From contig NZ_BONY01000020.1 in assembly GCF_016862955.1 (NCBI RefSeq), forward strand, positions 82,639 through 146,638: DNA of 64,000 nucleotides. The letters run 5' to 3'. How positions within the stretch are numbered: position 1 is the first letter of the stretch; the number at the start of each line of letters is the position of its first letter. Under the pieces are notes generated by a model. The model saw only the letters and a list, made by a program, of their open reading frames with translations. It had not been told where the DNA came from and ran no database searches. The position numbers were made by a program, and so were the translations under genes. Below are positions 58,307-64,000 of the stretch, piece by piece. The stretch comes from Rhizocola hellebori (GTDB taxonomy: Bacteria > Actinomycetota > Actinomycetes > Mycobacteriales > Micromonosporaceae).

Positions 58307-59286
58307 GCCGCGGACACCAGCTCGATGTAGGCATCTTCGAGGGTGGGCTCACGGGTCATCAGCCGGCCGACGCGGCTGCCCTCCAGCTGGACCAGAACCG
58401 CTTGCGTCACATCGGCTCCGGGCTCGGCATGCACGATGAGCACCTGGGCCTGGCCCCGCTCCTCGACGACCGCCGAACGCACCCCGTTCTCCCGCTGCAC
58501 GGCCGGCACGACGCCGTCGGGCAGGCCGAAGACCTCGATCTCGGTCACCGTGCCGTTGCTGACCCGCTTCTTCAGATCTTCGGGAGTGCCGGTGGCGACG
58601 ATGTTTCCGCCCGCGATGACCGCTATCCGGTCGCACAGCTCGTCGGCCTCGAACATGTAATGGGTGGTCAGCAGCACTGTGGTGCCCTGGTCGACCAGCG
58701 CCTTGACCGTTGTCCTCAGCTCCCTGGCGCCCACCGGGTCGATGCCGATGCTCGGCTCGTCAAGAAACAGGACCTCCGGGCGGTGCAGCAGGCCGCGCGC
58801 GATGTGCAGGCGCTGGCGCATGCCGCGCGAATAGCCCTCGACCCGCTCGTTCTCCCGGCCCTGCAACCCGACCATCTCCAGCAGCTCGCCTATGCGGCTG
58901 CGCTGCTCACGCGGCGCGACGCCGTAGAGCTCGGCGAAGTAGCGCAGATTGTCCAATCCCGACAGACGCTCGTAGAGACCGCGGTCGCCGCCAAAGACAT
59001 AACCTACTTTTCTGCGTACCTCGCGCGCCTGTTTGACCACGTCGTAACCGAGCACCTGGGCACGGCCGGAGGTGGGAAGCAGCAGCGTGATCAGCATCTT
59101 GATGGTGGTGGTCTTCCCGGCCCCATTGGGCCCGAGCAGACCGAACAGCTCGCCGCGCTCGACGGCGAAGCTGATCCCTTTCACCGCCTCGACTTCTTTC
59201 GTGGATCGGCGGAAAACACCTTTTGTCGAACGAAAAGAGCGCTTCAATCCGTCCACATCGATTACAGCGTCAGACTTTTCCACCAA
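58303..59286 (-). CDS. ABC transporter ATPase (DrrA-like)
   Basis: A 327-residue ATPase: Walker A LGPNGAGKTT, a degenerate-looking signature (YSRGMRQR), Walker B VLFLDEPSIGIDP and a C-terminal extension (VTEIEVFGLPDGVVPAVQ... VGRLMTREPTLEDAYIEL). This resembles DrrA-type drug or lipid exporters. It is the first gene of the three-gene operon. The preceding 78 bp to the coxG-like gene hold no gene. Confidence 0.94.
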   Translation of the reverse strand: MVEKSDAVIDVDGLKRSFRSTKGVFRRSTKEVEAVKGISFAVERGELFGLLGPNGAGKTTTIKMLITLLLPTSGRAQVLGYDVVKQAREVRRKVGYVFGGDRGLYERLSGLDNLRYFAELYGVAPREQRSRIGELLEMVGLQGRENERVEGYSRGMRQRLHIARGLLHRPEVLFLDEPSIGIDPVGARELRTTVKALVDQGTTVLLTTHYMFEADELCDRIAVIAGGNIVATGTPEDLKKRVSNGTVTEIEVFGLPDGVVPAVQRENGVRSAVVEERGQAQVLIVHAEPGADVTQAVLVQLEGSRVGRLMTREPTLEDAYIELVSAA

Positions 59287-59364
59287 GCAGTCCCATCCCC
59301 GTTAGCCGCACCCCAGGTCCCGTGCGCCGCACATGCTACCGGGCACAGCGCCAGCTCGCTCGCC

Positions 59365-60090
59365 TTAAGAGAGCAGCCAGACGATCAGAGCCCCAACCGC
59401 TGCCCCCGCAAGGAAAGTGACGACATAAGGAGTGGTCCGCCGGACAACGGCCGACGTCCCGGTCACCGCCAGCAGATCAATCGGCTCCACCGCCCGCACC
59501 GCCGCGGGCCGGGTGGGGGCGGGCTCGGCGGCGGGCCTCGTTACGGCAGGCCCGGTTGGCACAGGCTCGGCGGAGGCAGGCTCGGTGGGGGTGTCGGCGG
59601 GGGTGGTGCCGGTGGTGGTCGTCGCGGCGGCGGCTGTGGCAATGGGGGCCTTGGCGATCTCTCGGGCCAGGCTGTCGGCGAACTGGCCGACCAGGCGGCC
59701 TGCCACGTCTGCGATCATTCCGCGCCCGAATTGGGCTGGTGCGCCGGTGATGCGAAGGTCGGTGACGACGTGCACGCGGGTCGAGTCACCCTCGGGATAA
59801 AGGGTCCCCGTAATAGTGGCGGCGGCGGTGGCTGTGCCGCGCTTGTCCTTGCCCGACGCCTCGATGACGATCCGGTGCGCCACGTCATCCTTGGTGACAA
59901 AGCGGCCCTTACCCGCATAGGTGAGGTTCACCGGGCCTAGCTTGACCTTCACGGTTCCGGTGAAGGCTTCCCCGTCGAACGAGGTCAGCGCGGCGCCCGG
60001 CATGCACGGCGCTATCCGCTCGACGTCGAGCAGCGTCGCCCACGCCTGCTCCACCGGCGCGGCGACACTGAATTCGTTGGTGAGTTCCAT
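59365..60090 (-). CDS. CoxG-like SRPBCC protein with C-terminal membrane anchor
   Basis: A 241-residue protein: an SRPBCC domain of CO dehydrogenase subunit G type (residues 1-145: FSVAAPVEQAWATLLDVERIAPCMPGAALTSFDGEAFTGTVKVKLGPV...), a Pro/Ala/Thr linker and a C-terminal helix (PYVVTFLAGAAVGALIVWLL). CoxG anchors CO dehydrogenase to the membrane. It is the last gene of the molybdenum hydroxylase cluster but separated from coxM by a hairpin, so expression may be partly independent. Confidence 0.92.
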   Translation of the reverse strand: MELTNEFSVAAPVEQAWATLLDVERIAPCMPGAALTSFDGEAFTGTVKVKLGPVNLTYAGKGRFVTKDDVAHRIVIEASGKDKRGTATAAATITGTLYPEGDSTRVHVVTDLRITGAPAQFGRGMIADVAGRLVGQFADSLAREIAKAPIATAAAATTTTGTTPADTPTEPASAEPVPTGPAVTRPAAEPAPTRPAAVRAVEPIDLLAVTGTSAVVRRTTPYVVTFLAGAAVGALIVWLLS

Positions 60091-60112
60091 CTACCCTCCG
60101 AAAAGCTGGGCA

Positions 60113-60141
60113 GGGGCGCGACCCGCGCTGGGTCGCGCCCC
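60113..60141. terminator. Intercistronic hairpin between the FAD-subunit and CoxG-like genes
   Basis: A perfect 12-bp stem (GGGGCGCGACCC with GGGTCGCGCCCC) and 5-base loop in the 62-bp gap. Without a T-run it may terminate part of the transcripts or protect the 3' end, lowering the CoxG-like protein relative to the enzyme. Confidence 0.55.
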
Positions 60142-60152
60142 CGGGTGTGTCG

Positions 60153-60992
60153 TTACCGGCCAACCGCGGCCAGCAGGGCGCGACGGGTCAGGACCTTGGC
60201 CAGATGACTTCTGTACTCGGCCGAGGCGGTGGTGTCGCTGGCCGGGGCGGTGCCCTCGGCGGCATGAGCGGCGGCCGCCGCGATGGCGTCACCGTCGACG
60301 GCGACGCCGGCCAGAGCCTGCTCCACGGCCGAAGCCCGCACCGGCGTCGGGCCCATGTTGGTCAGGGCGACCCGCGCCTGCGCGATGGAGCCGTTCTCGC
60401 GGCGGACAGCGGCGGCCACGGCCACCGTCGCCCACGCCTGAGCCGTGCGGCCCACCTTGGTGTAGTGGGTCTGCCAGCCCTGCAGTTTCGGCACCCGAAC
60501 CTCGATGAGCAGCTCGTCGGGTGCGAGTGCGGTGGTGAACAGGTCGACGAAGAAGTCGCTCGCCGCCACCGTGCGCCGGCCGTGCGGGCCGGCGAGGACC
60601 ATCTGCGCGTCGAGCGCCACCGCGGCCGTGGGAAGGTCACCGGCCGGGTCGGCGTGCGACAGCGAGCCGCCCAGCGTGCCGCGGTGCCGGACCTGCCGGT
60701 CGCCAACGGTCGCCGCGACCTGCGCCAGCAGCGGAACCGACGAGGCGGCCAGCTCGGCGTGGGTGGTCATGGCGCCGATCACCAGCATGTCGCCGTCCTC
60801 ACGGATGCCGCGTAGCTGCGAAAGCCCGCCGAGGTCCACCAGCAGCGCCGGTGCGGCAAGGCGCAGCCGCAGCACGGGAAGCAGGCTCTGCCCTCCGGCC
60901 AGTACCTTGCCCTCCTCGCCCGCATCGGCGAGTGCGTTTACCGCATCCTCCACAGTGGACGGTCGGATGTAGTCGAAGGCCGCCGGGATCAC
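60153..60992 (-). CDS. FAD-binding medium subunit, CO-dehydrogenase-like
   Basis: A 279-residue FAD-binding subunit: FDYIRPSTVEDAVNALADAGEEGKVLAGGQSLLPVLRLRLA and TVGDRQVRHRGTLGGSLSHADPAGDLP, where the FAD loops of the CoxM/XdhB family lie. GTG start at 60992 overlaps the large subunit stop as GTGA. Transfers electrons between the iron-sulfur clusters and an acceptor. Confidence 0.95.
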   Translation of the reverse strand: MIPAAFDYIRPSTVEDAVNALADAGEEGKVLAGGQSLLPVLRLRLAAPALLVDLGGLSQLRGIREDGDMLVIGAMTTHAELAASSVPLLAQVAATVGDRQVRHRGTLGGSLSHADPAGDLPTAAVALDAQMVLAGPHGRRTVAASDFFVDLFTTALAPDELLIEVRVPKLQGWQTHYTKVGRTAQAWATVAVAAAVRRENGSIAQARVALTNMGPTPVRASAVEQALAGVAVDGDAIAAAAAHAAEGTAPASDTTASAEYRSHLAKVLTRRALLAAVGR

Positions 60993-63370
60993 GCGATCAC
61001 CTCCTTGAGCGCCCGCCACACCCGTTCCGGGGTGCACGGCATCTGGACATCGATGACCCCGAACGGCCGCAGCGCATCCACGATGGCGTTGACCACGGCC
61101 GGGGTGGCCGCGATGGTGCCGGCCTCGCCGACACCCTTGACGCCCAACGGGTTGGAGGTCGCCGGGGTCTCGGTGCGGTCGCTGACGATGTCGGGCAGAT
61201 CGGCCGAACTGGGCAGGGTGTAGTCGGCGAACGACGAGGTGAGCAGGTTGCCCTCCGCGTCGTAGACCGCCTCCTCGTACAGCGCCTGGGCGATGCCCTG
61301 GGCCACCCCGCCGTGTACCTGACCCTCCACGATGAGCGGGTTGACCACCCGGCCGACGTCGTCGACACACACGTACTGCCGGATGGCGACCTCGCCGGTT
61401 TCGGTGTCCACCTCTATCGCGCACAGGTGGGTTCCGTGCGGGAAGGAGAACCCCTCCGGGTCGAAGGTGGCCTCACTGTCCAATGTGGGCTCGACGCCGT
61501 CGGGCAGGTTGTGCGCCGCGAACACGGCCAGGGCACAGTCGGCGATCGTCTTGGACGCCTCCGGCGAACCCTTGACCCGGAACGCCCCATCGGCGAACTC
61601 GACGTCGTCGGGCGAGCATTCGAGCATGTGCGCGGCGATGACACGGGCCTTCTCGCGCACCTTCTGGCTGGCCATCACGAGCGCGATGCCGCCCACGGCC
61701 AGCGAACGCGAGCCGTAGGTGTCCAGGCCCTTGTGCGAGGTACGGGTATCGCCGTGCAGCACCTCGACATCGTCGAAGGGCACCCCCAGCTGGTCGGCGA
61801 CGATCTGGCTCCACGACGTCACATGGCCCTGCCCGTGCGGGCTGGACCCGGTGACGACCTCGACCTTGCCGGTGGGCAGCACCCTGACACTGGCCGACTC
61901 CCAGCCGCCCGCGCCGTAGCGCAGCGCGCCCAGCACCCGCGAGGGCGCCAGCCCGCACATCTCCGTGTAGGTGGAGATGCCGATGCCGAGCTGCTTGGGA
62001 TCATTGGACTCGCGGCGGGCGGCCTGCTCGGCGCGCAGCTCGTCGTAGCCGAGCAGCTGCATCGCCTTGTCGGTGGCCGCCTCGTAGTTTCCTGAGTCGT
62101 AGGTCAGCCCGGCGACCGTCCCGAACGGGAACTCCTCGTGCCGGATCCAGTTGCGCCGCCTGACCTCCATCGGGTCGATCCCGACTTCGGCCGCGAGCTC
62201 GTCCATGATGCGCTCGATGGCGTAGGTGGCCTCGGGCCGCCCAGCGCCGCGATAGGCATCGGTCTTCGTCGTGGTGGTGAAGACTCCGGTGCACTCGAAG
62301 CGGTACGCAGGAAACTTGTAGATGCCGTTGTACATGAACGCGCCCAGCAGCGGCACACCCGGCGTCACGATGCCGAGGTAGGCGCCCATGTTGGCGAGCA
62401 GTTTGACATCCAGGCCGGTCACGGTGCCGTCCCGCTTCGCGTAAAGCGTCAGGTCCTGGATCACGTCGCGGCCGTGGTGAGCCGAAACCATGGCCTCAGA
62501 ACGGGTTTCGGTGTACTTGACGGGCCGTCCCACCCGATTGGCGGCCGCGAACGCGATCCACTCCTCGGGGGTGACCGCCAGCTTGCCACCGAACCCGCCG
62601 CCCACGTCCGGGGCGATGACCCGGATCTTGTGCTCGGGGGTGCCGGTGGTGGCGGCGAGCAGGAAGCGCAGGATGTGCGGAATCTGCGTGGCCGAGTAGA
62701 CGGTCCAGCTGCCACCTTCGCCGGCCGCCGGCTCCACGATGACGCTGCGTGGCTCCATAAAGGACGGAATGAGGCGCTGCTGAACATAGCGGCGCTTGAT
62801 GGTGATTTCGGCGTCAGCCACCACCCCGGCCACATCGCCGCCCGAACCGGCCGCGGCCGAGTCGAACACCCACGTGTAGCACTTGTTGGTGCCCTTGTCC
62901 TCATGGACCAGCGGCGAGCCTTCGGCCAGCGCCGCCTCGATGTCGAGCACCACCGGCAGCGGGTCGTAGTCGACCTCGATGAGTTGCAGCGCATCGACCG
63001 CGCTGGCCCGGTCGCGGGCCACCACGACGGCCACCGGCTCGCCGACATGGCGCACCTCGGTCACAGCCAGCGGCAGGTAGGTGGGCATGACAATGTCCTC
63101 GGTGACCGGCCAGGCGCAGGCGAGCACGCCCTGGGTCTCGGCCACGTCCTTGCCGCAGAACGCGGCCACCACATTGGGGGCGGCCGCCGCGGCGGACACG
63201 TCGACACTGTTGATCCGCGCATGCGCGTGGGGGCTGCGCAGGATGGCCATGTGCAGCATGCCGGGAACGGCGATGTTGTCGGTCCATCTGGTGCGCCCGG
63301 TGAGCAGCCGCGCGTCCTCCTTGCGCAGCCGGGCCCGGCCGACCTCGGTGTTTTCCGCTACCGCTGTCAT
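60989..63370 (-). CDS. Molybdopterin-binding large subunit, form II CoxL-like
   Basis: A 793-residue molybdenum hydroxylase large subunit. The active-site loop reads AYRGAGR (372-378), the form II signature, not the AYXCSFR of true form I CO dehydrogenase; the catalytic Glu is Glu749 (GVGEAGT). Physiological substrate is therefore uncertain: CO, an aldehyde or a heteroaromatic. ATGA overlaps with the small subunit upstream. The cluster order small-large-medium-CoxG is found in many actinobacteria; no MoxR or CoxD/E maturation genes are within the window. Confidence 0.96.
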   Translation of the reverse strand: MTAVAENTEVGRARLRKEDARLLTGRTRWTDNIAVPGMLHMAILRSPHAHARINSVDVSAAAAAPNVVAAFCGKDVAETQGVLACAWPVTEDIVMPTYLPLAVTEVRHVGEPVAVVVARDRASAVDALQLIEVDYDPLPVVLDIEAALAEGSPLVHEDKGTNKCYTWVFDSAAAGSGGDVAGVVADAEITIKRRYVQQRLIPSFMEPRSVIVEPAAGEGGSWTVYSATQIPHILRFLLAATTGTPEHKIRVIAPDVGGGFGGKLAVTPEEWIAFAAANRVGRPVKYTETRSEAMVSAHHGRDVIQDLTLYAKRDGTVTGLDVKLLANMGAYLGIVTPGVPLLGAFMYNGIYKFPAYRFECTGVFTTTTKTDAYRGAGRPEATYAIERIMDELAAEVGIDPMEVRRRNWIRHEEFPFGTVAGLTYDSGNYEAATDKAMQLLGYDELRAEQAARRESNDPKQLGIGISTYTEMCGLAPSRVLGALRYGAGGWESASVRVLPTGKVEVVTGSSPHGQGHVTSWSQIVADQLGVPFDDVEVLHGDTRTSHKGLDTYGSRSLAVGGIALVMASQKVREKARVIAAHMLECSPDDVEFADGAFRVKGSPEASKTIADCALAVFAAHNLPDGVEPTLDSEATFDPEGFSFPHGTHLCAIEVDTETGEVAIRQYVCVDDVGRVVNPLIVEGQVHGGVAQGIAQALYEEAVYDAEGNLLTSSFADYTLPSSADLPDIVSDRTETPATSNPLGVKGVGEAGTIAATPAVVNAIVDALRPFGVIDVQMPCTPERVWRALKEVIA

Positions 63371-63927
63371 CCGGCCACCTCCTCGTTCGAGGCTTCCGGC
63401 CCAGCCCCGACTGGCGCGGCAAAGGCGGGCTCGGCGACCGGCGCCACGGCGGGCGAGCCGTTCATGGCCGATGCGGCCGCACGCACGGCGCGCACGATGT
63501 TCTGGTATCCGGTGCAGCGGCAGAGGTTGCCTTCCAGACCTTCCCGGATTTCGGTGTCAGTGGGCTCGGGGGTATCGCGCAAGAGATCGACCGCGGCCAT
63601 CATCATGCCGGGCGTGCAGAATCCGCACTGCAGCCCGTGCTGTTCGTGGAAGGCCTTCTGGATTGGATGGTCGCCACCGAGGCTCTCCACGGTGCTGACC
63701 TGTTTGCCGTCGGCTTGCACGGCCAGCACTGAGCAGCTCTTGACCGAGCGGAGCACCCCATCTGGATCGGACATCAGGACAGTGCACGCGCCACAGTTTC
63801 CGGTGTCGCAGCCCACCACGGTACCGACCTTGCCAACCTGGTCGCGTAGGTAGTGGACGAGAAGCGTTCGAGAAGGCACGTCGTCGTTGTAGGACGTGCC
63901 ATCGACGTTGATCGTGACCCTGGGCAT
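63367..63927 (-). CDS. [2Fe-2S] small subunit, CO-dehydrogenase-like
   Basis: A 186-residue two-cluster iron-sulfur subunit. Plant-type cluster cysteines Cys40, Cys45, Cys48 and Cys65 (GCDTGNCGACTV...KSC) and second-cluster Cys101, Cys104, Cys136 and Cys138 (CGFC...LCRC). The Ala/Pro-rich tail is a C-terminal extension. First gene of the operon; ATG at 63927. A 9-9-9 palindrome lies 28 bp upstream and probably controls the whole set. Confidence 0.96.
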   Translation of the reverse strand: MPRVTINVDGTSYNDDVPSRTLLVHYLRDQVGKVGTVVGCDTGNCGACTVLMSDPDGVLRSVKSCSVLAVQADGKQVSTVESLGGDHPIQKAFHEQHGLQCGFCTPGMMMAAVDLLRDTPEPTDTEIREGLEGNLCRCTGYQNIVRAVRAAASAMNGSPAVAPVAEPAFAAPVGAGPEASNEEVAG

Positions 63928-63954
63928 GCCCCCAAGTCAACGCCCGGTGTCGAC

Positions 63955-63981
63955 CACGCGCAACTGTAACTATTGCGCGTG
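63955..63981. promoter_or_regulatory. 9-9-9 palindrome upstream of the CO-dehydrogenase-like operon
   Basis: CACGCGCAA-N9-TTGCGCGTG, perfect arms of 9 bases around an AT-rich 9-base centre, just before the small subunit start. Fits a dimeric regulator such as a TetR, GntR or LysR type. It is the last clear element before the window ends. Confidence 0.6.
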
Positions 63982-64000
63982 CGAAGCAACGCGCGGCAGC

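Overview
This is a gene-dense, high-GC window with many GTG starts, short GGAGG-type ribosome binding sites and frequent 1-11 bp gene overlaps. The gene content points to a filamentous actinomycete: DUF574/SAV2177 methyltransferase, XRE plus DUF397 pair, mycothiol-linked DinB/MDMPI-like protein, Ser/Thr kinase, an LPLTG surface protein and several ECF-type sigma factors. The genus cannot be fixed from the sequence. I saw no rRNA, tRNA, CRISPR array, transposase or phage gene, so the window looks chromosomal.

Layout. 1-2.6 kb: small conserved actinobacterial proteins, including a 40-residue membrane protein. 2.6-6.2 kb: two overlapping ABC exporter half-transporters that look like an asymmetric heterodimer. 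6.5-11.6 kb: a TPR-CHAT caspase-like protein divergent from a coupled set of subtilisin-like protease, sigma factor and a 163-residue companion. This is the most interesting system in the window. 11.7-20.9 kb: signalling genes, namely a membrane GGDEF-EAL protein, a lipoprotein, a sigma factor fused through a membrane segment to an extracellular domain, a small mechanosensitive channel, an M23-like protein with six lectin-type repeats, and a Ser/Thr kinase coupled to a small conserved protein. 20.9-25.1 kb: SAV2177 methyltransferase, XRE regulator and DUF397 protein, then a GGDEF protein with a DGDEF motif, a PPC-domain protein and a second methyltransferase.

25.1-36.3 kb is a carbohydrate region: a secreted Ig-like protein, a GH3 lipoprotein coupled to a beta-propeller-like protein, and a LacI regulator followed by a sugar ABC transporter (binding protein and two permeases) and a GH38 alpha-mannosidase. 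This suggests uptake and intracellular cleavage of mannosides. A secreted alginate-lyase-family protein follows behind a perfect AT-rich palindrome. 37.6-47.6 kb: TauE-like transporter, frameshifted acetyltransferase, PadR/HAAS pair, MmcQ/YjbR protein, metE, DinB-like, LysR and NUDIX genes. 47.6-52.1 kb: secreted or surface-anchored proteins and an esterase. 52.2-56.7 kb: SigJ/ECF41-like sigma factor, SRPBCC and GNAT proteins, metallophosphoesterase, and a StrR/NovG-type ParB-like regulator divergent from an XRE gene, with a 9-11-9 inverted repeat between them that has StrR-operator geometry. 56.7-64 kb: a three-gene ABC-2 transporter and a form II CO-dehydrogenase-like (molybdenum hydroxylase) operon preceded by a 9-9-9 palindrome.

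Several perfect palindromes found by eye (26073, 36438, 49535, 56009, 63955) suggest dedicated local regulation. One 13-bp palindrome, GACCTAWTAGGTC, occurs upstream of two separate secreted-protein genes. All functional calls rest on motif recognition by reading; no database search was run.
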